A DNA stretch of 5,542 nucleotides from contig DHIQ01000275.1 of assembly GCA_002403895.1 (NCBI GenBank), positions 1 through 5,542 on the forward strand, in the 5' to 3' direction. Shown one piece after another: positions 1 to 5,542 of this stretch (positions are counted from its first letter, which is position 1; each line of letters starts with the position of its first letter). The position numbers and the translations under genes are program-made. This stretch comes from Candidatus Neomicrothrix sp. UBA4742 (lineage in GTDB: Bacteria; Actinomycetota; Acidimicrobiia; Acidimicrobiales; Acidimicrobilacustridaceae). A model generated the notes under the pieces. The model saw nothing but the letters and a program-made list of their open reading frames with translations, did no database searches and was not told the origin of the DNA.

Positions 1-22
1 CTAGTGCGGCGTCAACGTGTGG

Positions 23-1174
23 CTACAAGCGCTCGATGATGGTGACGTTGGCTTGGCCCCCGCCTTCGCACATGGCCTGGAGGCCGTAGCGGCCGCCGGT
101 GCGCTCGAGCTCGTTGAGCAGGGTGGTCATGAGTCGCACGCCGGTGGCACCGAGTGGATGGCCAAGGGCGATGGCCCCGCCATTGACGTTGACCTTGGCC
201 AGATCGGCGCCAGTTTCCTTCTGCCACGCCAGCACGACCGACGCAAACGCCTCGTTGATCTCGACCAGGTCGATGTCGTCCATGGTCATGCCCGCCTTGT
301 TGAGGGCGTATTCGGTGGCCGGGATGGGCGCCGACAGCATGAACACGGGATCGCCGCCCCGCACGCTGAGGTGATGGATCCGAGCCCGGGGGGTCAGGCC
401 GTGATCCTTCACCGCTTGCTCGCTGGCGATGAGCATGGCGGCGCCGGCATCGCTGATCTGGCTGGACACGGCGGCGGTGATGCGGCCGTCCTCCCGGATC
501 GTCTTGAGGGTGGCCATCTTCTCCAGGCTCGTCTCGCGCCGGAAGCCCTCGTCGGCCGTGACACCTTCGAACGGGGCGATCTCGTTGTCGAAGCGACCTT
601 CGTCGGTGGCCTGCGCCGCCCGGCGATGACTCTCGAGGGCGAAGACCTCCATGTCTTCGCGGGAGATCCCCCACTTCTCGGCGATGAGGTCGGCGCCCCG
701 GAACTGGCTGATCTCCTGGTCCCCGTAGCGGGCCTTCCATCCCTTGGAGCCGCTGAACAGCGCGGGGAGGCCCATCCCCTCGGTCACCGTCATGGCCGAC
801 GAGATCGGGATCATGGACATGTTCTGCACCCCGCCGGCCACGATGAGGTCCGCCGTGCCACTCATGACTGCTTGGGCGGCGAAATGGACGGCCTGTTGGG
901 AGGACCCGCACTGGCGGTCGATCGTCGTGCCCGGCACCTCCTCGGGGAGTCCCGCCGCCAACCACGAGGTCCGGGCGATGTCGCCGGCCTGGGGACCGAT
1001 GGTGTCGAGGCAGCCGAAGACGACGTCCTCAACCGCGGCCGGGTCGACGCCGGTGCGCGCCATCAGCTGGAGCAGGGGGAACGCCCCGAGGTCGGCGGGA
1101 TGGACCTGGCTGAGCCCGCCTCCCCGCTTGCCCACGGGGGTGCGAACGGCGTCGATGATGTAGGCCTCAGCCAT
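23..1174 (-). CDS. FadA6-like thiolase (acetyl-CoA acetyltransferase family)
   Basis: This is a 383-residue type II thiolase, which cleaves a 3-ketoacyl-CoA with free CoA to give acetyl-CoA (or another short acyl-CoA) and a shortened acyl-CoA in the cytoplasm. All catalytic elements are visible: nucleophile Cys89 in DRQCGSS, NEAF at 307-310, His339 in GHPLGATG and Cys369 in MCEGGGQ. The length is normal for the family. Segments such as [10 protein letters not shown] (151-160), AEKWGISRE (165-173) and the C-terminal [15 protein letters not shown] match my memory of Mycobacterium tuberculosis FadA6 (Rv3556c, cholesterol ring C/D catabolism) better than generic AtoB/PhaA; this is from memory, not a search. 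The start is supported by GAGGAG seven bases upstream. The first 8 nt overlap the end of the upstream dehydrogenase gene, indicating translational coupling. It is the last gene of the operon. Orthology to FadA6 and the true substrate are uncertain, so no symbol is given. Confidence 0.95.
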   Translation of the reverse strand: MAEAYIIDAVRTPVGKRGGGLSQVHPADLGAFPLLQLMARTGVDPAAVEDVVFGCLDTIGPQAGDIARTSWLAAGLPEEVPGTTIDRQCGSSQQAVHFAAQAVMSGTADLIVAGGVQNMSMIPISSAMTVTEGMGLPALFSGSKGWKARYGDQEISQFRGADLIAEKWGISREDMEVFALESHRRAAQATDEGRFDNEIAPFEGVTADEGFRRETSLEKMATLKTIREDGRITAAVSSQISDAGAAMLIASEQAVKDHGLTPRARIHHLSVRGGDPVFMLSAPIPATEYALNKAGMTMDDIDLVEINEAFASVVLAWQKETGADLAKVNVNGGAIALGHPLGATGVRLMTTLLNELERTGGRYGLQAMCEGGGQANVTIIERL

Positions 1175-2231
1175 GGTGGATCTCCTCGGAGCGTGACGGT
1201 CGATCAGGAAGGTCGGGTGGACCGAGTACGAACTCGGCCACCCTACGGCGGTGGAAGGCGGCGTCCCCCCACGTCGCCGACAGGGCCCATGCGCGCTTCA
1301 GGTACAGGTGCAGGTCGTACTCGACGGTGTAACCGATGGCGCCGTGGCACTGCAGCGCCTGGCGGCCCACGAAGCGGGCGGCGTCGCTGGCCGCCGCCTT
1401 TGCGTGCGACGCGGCCCGACTGGCGTCGGGATCGCCGGTCGCCAGTGCCCACGCCGCGGCGTAGACGACGGGGCGGGCGAACTCGAGTTGAAGCATGGCG
1501 TCGGCCAGGTGGTGCTTCACCGCCTGGAACGACCCGATGGGCACGCCGAACTGGCGTCGTTCCTGCACGTAGTCGACGGTCATGTCGAGCATTCGGGCTC
1601 CAAGCCCGAGCAACTGGGCCGCGGTGGCCACCGCGCCCCGATCATGGGCTCGATCCCGCGAGTCGGCCGCCACTGAGCCTGCGGCCAGGACGACGGCGTC
1701 ATCGTCCTGCCAATCCACCCTGAACAGGCGGCGGCTGCCGTCGACCGAGGGTTGCCGCTCGAGCCGCAGGGCGGCGCGGGGCACCGCCACCACCTGTTCG
1801 GCCCGAACGGCCAGCACGAGGTCGGCCGTATCGGCACAAGCCACGAGCGGGCCCCCGAGTTGGGTCGTCACCAGCGATCCACCGCCGACCAAGCCCGGCA
1901 GCCATGCGGCTTGGAGCTCGGGCGGTGCCACCTCGGCGAGCAGCGGGACGGCCACGGCCGCGGTCTCCACGATCGGGTCGGGCAGCCCGGCCCGGCCCGT
2001 CTCTTCCAACAGCAACACCAGATCCAGCTCGCTCAGGCCGAGCCCGCCATGGGCGTCCGGAGCCTGGACGCCGAGCACGCCCATCTCACCCAGGGATTGC
2101 CACAGTTGGGGCAGGCGGCCGTCGCCGTCGACCCAGGCAAAGCGCACGTGCTCGGGCTGGCACTCCTTGTCGAGTAGGTCGCGGACGGTGTCGCGGAACA
2201 GCAGCTGGTCGTCGGTGAAGGCGAAGCGCAT
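1167..2231 (-). CDS. Acyl-CoA dehydrogenase-like protein, degenerate subunit
   Basis: This 354-residue protein has the acyl-CoA dehydrogenase fold and is somewhat short for the family. The N-terminal helical domain is recognisable (MRFAFTDDQLLFRDTVRDLL; APDAHGGLGLSELD at 58-71), as is the C-terminal domain (ERRQFGVPIGSFQAVKHHLAD at about 224-244, a flavin-contact region, and HGAIGYTVEYDLHLYLKRAW at 296-315). The middle beta domain is reduced: I cannot find the usual S/TEP-AGSD loop or the G-K-x-W-T motif. The position of the isovaleryl-CoA-dehydrogenase-type base appears to be Asp197 (HDRG), and there is no E-G-T motif near the C-terminus. This pattern resembles the partner subunits of actinobacterial heteromeric dehydrogenases such as FadE28 of the FadE28-FadE29 pair. 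It probably pairs with the full-length enzyme encoded 7 nt upstream. AAGGA four bases, and GAGGAA eleven bases, before the ATG support the start. Function as a standalone enzyme is doubtful. Confidence 0.92.
   Translation of the reverse strand: MRFAFTDDQLLFRDTVRDLLDKECQPEHVRFAWVDGDGRLPQLWQSLGEMGVLGVQAPDAHGGLGLSELDLVLLLEETGRAGLPDPIVETAAVAVPLLAEVAPPELQAAWLPGLVGGGSLVTTQLGGPLVACADTADLVLAVRAEQVVAVPRAALRLERQPSVDGSRRLFRVDWQDDDAVVLAAGSVAADSRDRAHDRGAVATAAQLLGLGARMLDMTVDYVQERRQFGVPIGSFQAVKHHLADAMLQLEFARPVVYAAAWALATGDPDASRAASHAKAAASDAARFVGRQALQCHGAIGYTVEYDLHLYLKRAWALSATWGDAAFHRRRVAEFVLGPPDLPDRPSRSEEIHHG
1182..1187 (-). promoter_or_regulatory. Ribosome binding site of the thiolase gene
   Basis: GAGGAG on the minus strand lies seven bases before the ATG at 1174. 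It sits inside the 3' end of the preceding dehydrogenase gene, so it fixes the thiolase start and supports coupled translation. Confidence 0.8.
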
Positions 2232-2235
2232 GCGG

Positions 2236-2248
2236 TCCTTACTTCCTC
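2236..2248 (-). promoter_or_regulatory. Ribosome binding region of the degenerate dehydrogenase gene
   Basis: On the minus strand GAGGAA (2248-2243) and AAGGA (2240-2236) precede the ATG at 2231 by 11 and 4 bases. They overlap the last codons and the TAA of the upstream dehydrogenase gene, consistent with coupled translation. Which of the two is used cannot be told. Confidence 0.55.
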
Positions 2249-3408
2249 GGCAGCCCGAGCAGGCGCTCGGCGATCACGTTGCGCTGGATCTCGTTGGTGC
2301 CGGCATAGATGGGCCCCGAGAGGGAGAACTGGTAGCCCTTCATCCAGGCGCCCCCGTCGATGGCGGCCGGCGCATCACCGTCCAGCTCGGCCAGCGGGCC
2401 CAGCAGTTCGAGCGCCGCCTCGTGCAAGCGAACGTCGAGCTCGGACCACCACACCTTGTTGAGACTGGACCGGGCCCCCAATGAGCGTCCCTCCACCATG
2501 TCGGTGATGTCGCGCAGCGTGAACAGGCGATAGGCCTCGGCATCCATCCACGCCTGGGCCACGTCGTCACGCAGCCTTGGGTCGGAAGCCACCGCACCCT
2601 GGCGGTGGCACAGATCGACGAGCCGATCGCAGGCAGCGGTGAAACGTCCGGGGCTGCGCAGGGTCAGCCCCCGCTCCGACGAGGTGGTGGCCATGGCCAC
2701 CCCCCAGCCTTCGTTCACCCCGCCCAACACATCGGCGTCGGGGACGAACACGTCCTCGAAGAACACCTCGGCGAAGCCTTCGTCGCCATCCAGTCGACCC
2801 ACGCCCCGCACCGTCACCCCCTCCGCTTTCAGCGGGATCAACAGATACGACATCCCGCGATGCCGCTCGGCGTCGGGGTCGGTGCGGAACAGGCCGAACA
2901 GGTGGGTGCAGAACGCGCCGCGTGTGGTCCAGGTCTTCTGCCCCGTCACCCGCCAGCCGCCGGCGGCCTCGTCGCGCACGGCGCGGCTCTTGATGCCGGC
3001 CAGGTCGCTGCCGGCATCGGGTTCGCTCCAGCCCTGACACCACAGATCCTCGGCGGCGGCCATGCGCGGCAGGATGCGGTCCTGTTGCTCGGGCGTGCCG
3101 AACTCGAACACGGTCGGCGCCAGCAAGAAGATGCCGTTCTGGGTAACTCGCTGAGGCGCGCCGACGCGGGAGTACTCCTCTTCGAAGACGAGCCATTCCC
3201 ACAGCGACGCATCCCGCCCGCCATAGCGCTCGGGCCACGACACCACCGACCAGCGGGCCTCGAAGAGGCTGCGCTCCCAGTCGAGGTGACGGGCGAACCC
3301 CTCGGCGGTGTCGCCCGAAGGGAGCGGCTTGGCCGGGACGTTGGCCTCGAGCCACGATCGGGCTTCGGCCCGGAACCCGTCCTCGGCATCGGTGAAGGTC
3401 AGGTCCAT
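2239..3408 (-). CDS. Acyl-CoA dehydrogenase, catalytic FadE30-like subunit
   Basis: This 389-residue flavoprotein should introduce a C2-C3 double bond in an acyl-CoA and pass electrons to ETF. Visible elements in order are WPERYGGRDAS (58-68), the FAD/substrate loop WSEPDAGSDLAGIK (127-140), GQKTWTTRG (156-164), FFEDVFVPDADVLGG (216-230), TTSSERGLTL (241-250) and the C-terminal YAGTNEIQRNVIAERLLGLPR (368-388). Glu245 lies where isovaleryl-CoA dehydrogenase has its catalytic Glu, while the medium-chain-type Glu position is Ala369. The layout recalls M. tuberculosis FadE30 (from memory). The reading frame stays open upstream to 3669, but that part crosses the divergent promoter and does not look like an N-terminus of the family. 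MDLTFTDAEDGFRAEAR is a typical family start, so I place the start at 3408. No clear Shine-Dalgarno sequence precedes it. It is the first gene of the operon and is followed 7 nt later by the degenerate dehydrogenase. Confidence 0.93.
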   Translation of the reverse strand: MDLTFTDAEDGFRAEARSWLEANVPAKPLPSGDTAEGFARHLDWERSLFEARWSVVSWPERYGGRDASLWEWLVFEEEYSRVGAPQRVTQNGIFLLAPTVFEFGTPEQQDRILPRMAAAEDLWCQGWSEPDAGSDLAGIKSRAVRDEAAGGWRVTGQKTWTTRGAFCTHLFGLFRTDPDAERHRGMSYLLIPLKAEGVTVRGVGRLDGDEGFAEVFFEDVFVPDADVLGGVNEGWGVAMATTSSERGLTLRSPGRFTAACDRLVDLCHRQGAVASDPRLRDDVAQAWMDAEAYRLFTLRDITDMVEGRSLGARSSLNKVWWSELDVRLHEAALELLGPLAELDGDAPAAIDGGAWMKGYQFSLSGPIYAGTNEIQRNVIAERLLGLPRK

Positions 3409-3416
3409 CGCCGGCA

Positions 3417-3445
3417 AGCCTGACGTACCGTCAGATCTGCCGCAA
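3417..3445 (-). promoter_or_regulatory. Candidate promoter of the dehydrogenase-thiolase operon
   Basis: On the minus strand TTGCGG (3445-3440), a 17-base spacer and CAGGCT (3422-3417) form a possible -35/-10 pair. It would place the transcript start at or a few bases before the ATG at 3408, in keeping with the absence of a ribosome binding site. The match to consensus is weak. The operator-like repeat at 3419-3436 overlaps the spacer and the -10. Confidence 0.3.
3419..3436. promoter_or_regulatory. Operator-like inverted repeat, copy 1
   Basis: The sequence CCTGACGTACCGTCAGAT contains a perfect inverted repeat, CTGACG-TAC-CGTCAG (3420-3434). It lies 11 bases upstream of the operon start at 3408, over its predicted core promoter. 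Fifteen of 18 bases are identical to copy 2, 57 bp away. The size and symmetry fit a dimeric helix-turn-helix repressor such as a TetR-family member. The regulator is not in the window, and the motif is not the KstR2 box (CAAG-N2-CTTG core) as I recall it. Confidence 0.6.
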
Positions 3446-3475
3446 GGTGACCCCCGACCGCCCATGGCCCCCGGA

Positions 3476-3493
3476 CCTGACACCCCGTCAGAT
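3476..3493. promoter_or_regulatory. Operator-like inverted repeat, copy 2
   Basis: The sequence CCTGACACCCCGTCAGAT carries 5-bp arms, CTGAC and GTCAG, around a 5-base centre. It matches copy 1 at 15 of 18 positions in the same orientation. It overlaps the predicted -35 of the amidohydrolase gene, roughly -39 to -22 relative to the predicted transcript start at 3515. A bound protein should block that promoter. Confidence 0.6.
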
Positions 3494-3507
3494 TCTTGGA
3501 GTACCAT
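3477..3507 (+). promoter_or_regulatory. Candidate promoter for a leaderless amidohydrolase transcript
   Basis: CTGACA (3477-3482) resembles the -35 hexamer TTGACA, and TACCAT (3502-3507) fits the actinobacterial -10 pattern TANNNT. The 19-base spacer is longer than usual. The -10 ends seven bases before the ATG at 3515, the spacing expected when transcription begins at the A of the start codon. GGAG at 3498-3501 is 13 bases from the ATG, too far for a good ribosome binding site, which also favours leaderless initiation. Confidence 0.5.
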
Positions 3508-3514
3508 CGCCGGC

Positions 3515-4708
3515 ATGGGCGAGCTGCCGAAGATCATCAGCGTCGACGACCACGTCATCGAACCACCGAACGTGTGGAGCGACCGACTCCCATCGAAGTA
3601 CGCCGGCATCGGGCCGAGGATCGAACGCAGGACGGTGAGCAACCTCCAGTTCAACGGCACCACGTACACGTTCGATCTCGACCCCGACGGCCGTACCGCC
3701 GACTTCTGGGCCTACGGGGACCTGCTCATGCCGCACCGGCGGATCATCGCCGCCGCCGGCTATGACGTCGACGAGCGCACGCTCACCCCCATTACCTACG
3801 ACGAGATGCGCCCGGGCTGTTACGAGCAGAAGGGCCGGCTCGAGGATATGGACGTCAACTGGGTGGAGGCCTCGTTGTCGTTCCCCACCTTCCCCCGGTT
3901 CTGTGGCCAGACGTTCCTCGAAGCCAAGGACCGTGAGCTCGCCATGCTGTGCGTGCGGGCCTACAACGACTGGATGGTCGAGGAGTGGTCGGCCGGGACG
4001 GGCGGACGCCTGATCCCCCTCTGCCTGATCCCCTTGTGGGACCCGGTCGCCGCCGCCGGAGAAGTCCGTCGCAATGCGGCCCGCGGCGTGAAGGCCGTGT
4101 GCTTCAGCGAGATCCCCTACCACCTAGGCCTGCCGAGCATCCATGACCAGGTGTGGAACCCCTTCTTCCAGGCGTGCCAGGACACCGACACGGTGGTGTG
4201 CATGCACATCGGGTCGTCGTCCAAGATGCCGGCCACGTCGCCCGACGCGCCCGCCTCAGTGCAGGCCACGCTCAGCTTCGGCAACGCCATGTCCTCGCTC
4301 AGCGACTTCTTGTTCTCCGGCGTGCTCGTGCGCTTCCCCACCTTGAAGCTGGCCTACAGCGAGGGACAGATCGGGTGGTTGCCTTACATCCTCGAACGGG
4401 CCGACGACGTCTGGCACCAGCACCGGGGTTGGGCCTTCCCGCCCGATCAGGTGCCCGAGCCCCCGTCGACCTATTACTACCGTCAGGTCTTCGGCTGCTT
4501 CTTCCGGGACCATCACGGCATCAAGTCACTCGATGAGTGCGGGGTGGACAACGTCACCTTCGAAGTCGACTATCCCCACTCGGATTCGACGTGGCCCAAC
4601 ACCAAGGCCGTCGCCGAGGAACTGTTCTCGCTGCTCGACGACGAGACGACCTACAAGCTGGTGCGAGGCAACGCCATCCGCATGCTGAGCCTCGAGCTCG
4701 ACGCCTGA
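3515..4708 (+). CDS. Amidohydrolase-2 family metal-dependent hydrolase or decarboxylase
   Basis: This 397-residue protein belongs to the amidohydrolase-2 (ACMSD-like) TIM-barrel family, whose members hydrolyse or decarboxylate small, often cyclic, acids. Family landmarks are SVDDHVIEPPNVW at the N-terminus, VVCMHIGSSSK (227-237), FPTLKLAYSEGQIGWLPYILERAD (274-297) and FEVDYPHSDSTWP (349-361). Likely metal ligands are Asp11 and His13 (an acid-x-His instead of His-x-His), His231 and Asp352. Where many relatives have a catalytic His in a HGG-like motif, this protein has Glu283 (SEGQ). The frame is open upstream to 3308, but that extension overlaps the divergent promoter and the opposite gene. 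The start at 3515 matches the typical N-terminus of actinobacterial homologues and the promoter spacing. The gene diverges from a beta-oxidation operon and apparently shares its operator, so a role in the same pathway is likely. The reaction and substrate are unknown. Confidence 0.92.
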   Translation: MGELPKIISVDDHVIEPPNVWSDRLPSKYAGIGPRIERRTVSNLQFNGTTYTFDLDPDGRTADFWAYGDLLMPHRRIIAAAGYDVDERTLTPITYDEMRPGCYEQKGRLEDMDVNWVEASLSFPTFPRFCGQTFLEAKDRELAMLCVRAYNDWMVEEWSAGTGGRLIPLCLIPLWDPVAAAGEVRRNAARGVKAVCFSEIPYHLGLPSIHDQVWNPFFQACQDTDTVVCMHIGSSSKMPATSPDAPASVQATLSFGNAMSSLSDFLFSGVLVRFPTLKLAYSEGQIGWLPYILERADDVWHQHRGWAFPPDQVPEPPSTYYYRQVFGCFFRDHHGIKSLDECGVDNVTFEVDYPHSDSTWPNTKAVAEELFSLLDDETTYKLVRGNAIRMLSLELDA

Positions 4709-4713
4709 CGGCG

Positions 4714-4731
4714 ACCGGGACTCAGCCCGGT
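4714..4731. terminator. Hairpin between convergent genes, possible bidirectional terminator
   Basis: ACCGGG (4714-4719) and CCCGGT (4726-4731) form a 6-bp G/C-rich stem with a 6-base loop. It begins six bases after the stop of the amidohydrolase gene and runs into the last codons of the convergent gene. There is no T-run on either side, so it is at best a weak or factor-assisted terminator. Confidence 0.4.
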
Positions 4732-5402
4732 AGGGCCAACGCCCGGCCCTCCTCGAAGAAGGCCAGAGCCTGGTCCACCGTGGTGAGTTCCCCGTTGGTG
4801 CGGGTCGCGCCGAACGGCTGGTTCCAGAACGAGCCCTCCTTCGGCGTCCACGGCCCCACGTAGGCATAGGGGTGGGAGATGGCGTCATCCCCGGGAGAGA
4901 ACCCGAAGTTGATCTCCCCCAGCGTCGAGCCGAGATCGAAGTGCTCGGGCCACAGTTGGATGGCGGTAGGACCGTCATCGGGATGGGTGGCCCCCAACCG
5001 GGTCAACGCCTCCTGACCGAGGGCGAGCCAGTCGCCGATGGTGGCGGCGACGGCCGGATCGATGGGCAGCACCGCGTCCAGATCGAGCGGCGTCACCGGC
5101 GTGTACACGCGGTCCGGCATGCCCGGCTCGATCCCGAAGAAACCTCCCGCCGCCCGCAGGGTGGTGATCGCCACCGATCGCTGCGAACCGTCCGGCCCAC
5201 TGATCCGCACCTCGGTCCCGGTCACCGCCCAGCGACCGCCCAACGCCTCGTCGGCAGACTCAGGGGTGGCGAAGCCGCCCGGCGCGGCCCGCAGCCCGAT
5301 CTTGCCGGTGGCGGCGTGGAGCCCGGCGCCGAGCACGTGCTCAGCGAGGGCATGCAGCGACGGAACGGTCGGGCACAGCGCGTCGGTGGAAGCCATACCC
5401 AT
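4722..5402 (-). CDS. Conserved-looking hypothetical protein, 226 residues
   Basis: I do not recognise a named family, although the C-terminal motifs resemble uncharacterised actinobacterial proteins I have seen. The sequence has no signal peptide and no membrane segment, so it should be cytoplasmic. The C-terminal third is the most distinctive part: QLWPEHFDLG (149-158), NFGFSPGDDAISHPY (165-179), YVGPW (181-185), FWN (192-194) and PFGA (196-199). It is rich in aromatic residues plus His and Asp, suggesting a binding pocket. The N-terminal half, around residues 54-100, looks like short beta strands (GRWAVTGTEVRISG, RSVAITTLR). Two starts are possible: the ATG at 5402, or the ATG at 5396 giving MASTDALCPTV, two residues shorter. 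Neither has a Shine-Dalgarno sequence. The gene converges on the amidohydrolase gene with a 13-nt gap, so it is not in that transcription unit. No function is proposed. Confidence 0.85.
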   Translation of the reverse strand: MGMASTDALCPTVPSLHALAEHVLGAGLHAATGKIGLRAAPGGFATPESADEALGGRWAVTGTEVRISGPDGSQRSVAITTLRAAGGFFGIEPGMPDRVYTPVTPLDLDAVLPIDPAVAATIGDWLALGQEALTRLGATHPDDGPTAIQLWPEHFDLGSTLGEINFGFSPGDDAISHPYAYVGPWTPKEGSFWNQPFGATRTNGELTTVDQALAFFEEGRALALPG

Positions 5403-5439
5403 CAGTGTCTCGGGACGGGGAGTCGTTACGACCGGCCGC

Positions 5440-5467
5440 GAAGTACTCCGAAGCCTCTTTACGTCAA
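5440..5467 (-). promoter_or_regulatory. Candidate promoter upstream of the hypothetical gene
   Basis: On the minus strand TTGACG (5467-5462), a 16-base spacer and TACTTC (5445-5440) give a good -35 and a poor -10. The transcript would begin about 30 bases before the ATG at 5402. The -35 lies within the last codons of the transposase-like remnant. This is the best candidate in the 56-bp gap, but it is weak. Confidence 0.3.
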
Positions 5468-5542
5468 GGGGGGTTCTCGTTTCCCTTCGGCGATCTTGCG
5501 GTCGTGGTAAGTCCGGCCGGGGCCGTCGTGGCTCATCTGCAC
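5459..5542 (-). pseudogene. Remnant of an IS110-type transposase C-terminus, cut by the window edge
   Basis: The frame entering from the right edge gives 27 residues before a TAA at 5461-5459. The stretch MSHDGPGRTYHDRKIAEGK closely resembles a segment near the C-terminus of IS110-family transposases, which typically reads like SHDGPGR-YY-RK-AEGK (from memory). In intact copies this is followed by a basic helix of the EALRCLKRRLSD kind. Here it is replaced by REPPLT and a stop, so the tail is broken just after EGK. A six-C run on the coding strand (5473-5468) follows the break. Reading the other frames does not clearly restore the missing helix, so a deletion or junction is more likely than a single sequencing slip. 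The upstream part of the gene is outside the window, so whether it is otherwise intact is unknown. Identification rests on a short match. Confidence 0.5.

Noticed and set aside
1..22. Sequence beyond the thiolase stop at the left edge
   Set aside because: Only 22 bases remain, with no stem or gene end that can be supported.
17..1723. Long plus-strand open frame of 568 codons opposite the thiolase and dehydrogenase
   Set aside because: It is antisense to two clearly recognised enzymes, has low-complexity Arg/Pro-rich composition in its second half and resembles no family. High GC leaves the opposite strand open.
2605..3423. Plus-strand open frame of 272 codons, and several other shorter plus-strand frames opposite the dehydrogenases
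   Set aside because: They are shadow frames of the recognised minus-strand genes, with no family resemblance.
3419..3493. Reading the intergenic repeats as a KstR or KstR2 box, or as a mobile-element terminal repeat
   Set aside because: The core CTGAC-N5-GTCAG differs from the KstR (AAC-N2-GTT) and KstR2 (CAAG-N2-CTTG) patterns I recall. The two copies are in direct orientation and flank no open frame, so terminal repeats do not fit.
3308..3514. N-terminal extension of the amidohydrolase up to an ATG at 3308
   Set aside because: It would overlap the first 100 bases of the divergent dehydrogenase gene and the promoter region. The family N-terminus and the -10 spacing point to 3515.
3409..3669. 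N-terminal extension of the catalytic dehydrogenase up to an ATG at 3669
   Set aside because: The extra 87 residues do not resemble the family, overlap the divergent amidohydrolase gene and cross both operator copies. The typical N-terminus begins at 3408.
5468..5473. Six-G homopolymer as a sequencing frameshift that breaks an intact transposase
   Set aside because: The resemblance to the transposase is already lost before the run, right after EGK. The other two frames do not clearly restore the expected basic helix.

Overview
This window looks like a chromosomal fragment from a high-GC actinobacterium. The grounds are strongly G/C-biased third codon positions, sparse Shine-Dalgarno sequences at the divergent promoter, and proteins that resemble mycobacterial FadA and FadE enzymes. 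It could come from Acidimicrobiia or a related environmental lineage, but that placement is inference.

Layout. A three-gene minus-strand operon runs from about 3408 down to 23. In transcription order it encodes a full-length acyl-CoA dehydrogenase with a candidate catalytic Glu (3408-2239), a shorter and degenerate acyl-CoA dehydrogenase (2231-1167), and a FadA6-type thiolase (1174-23). The genes are 7 nt apart, then overlap by 8 nt. Diverging from this operon is a plus-strand amidohydrolase-2 family protein (3515-4708). The 106-bp region between the two divergent starts holds two near-identical 18-bp copies of an inverted repeat, CCTGAC-N3-CCGTCAGAT. One copy lies over each predicted promoter, which suggests a single repressor, probably TetR-like, controls both directions. 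The amidohydrolase transcript is probably leaderless.

Convergent with the amidohydrolase is an uncharacterised 226-residue protein (5402-4722). A small hairpin lies between the two genes. At the right edge, 5542-5459 on the minus strand encodes what looks like the broken C-terminal tail of an IS110-type transposase.

How the genes fit together. An acyl-CoA dehydrogenase pair plus a thiolase gives the first and last steps of a beta-oxidation-like route. The amidohydrolase-2 protein may supply a hydrolytic or decarboxylating step on the same, probably cyclic or branched, substrate. The hydratase, hydroxyacyl-CoA dehydrogenase and CoA ligase are not in the window, and neither is the regulator. 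The substrate cannot be named from this sequence. The most notable items are the paired operators, the degenerate/competent dehydrogenase pair and the unusual active-site residues of the amidohydrolase. I found no RNA genes, CRISPR arrays or defence systems.
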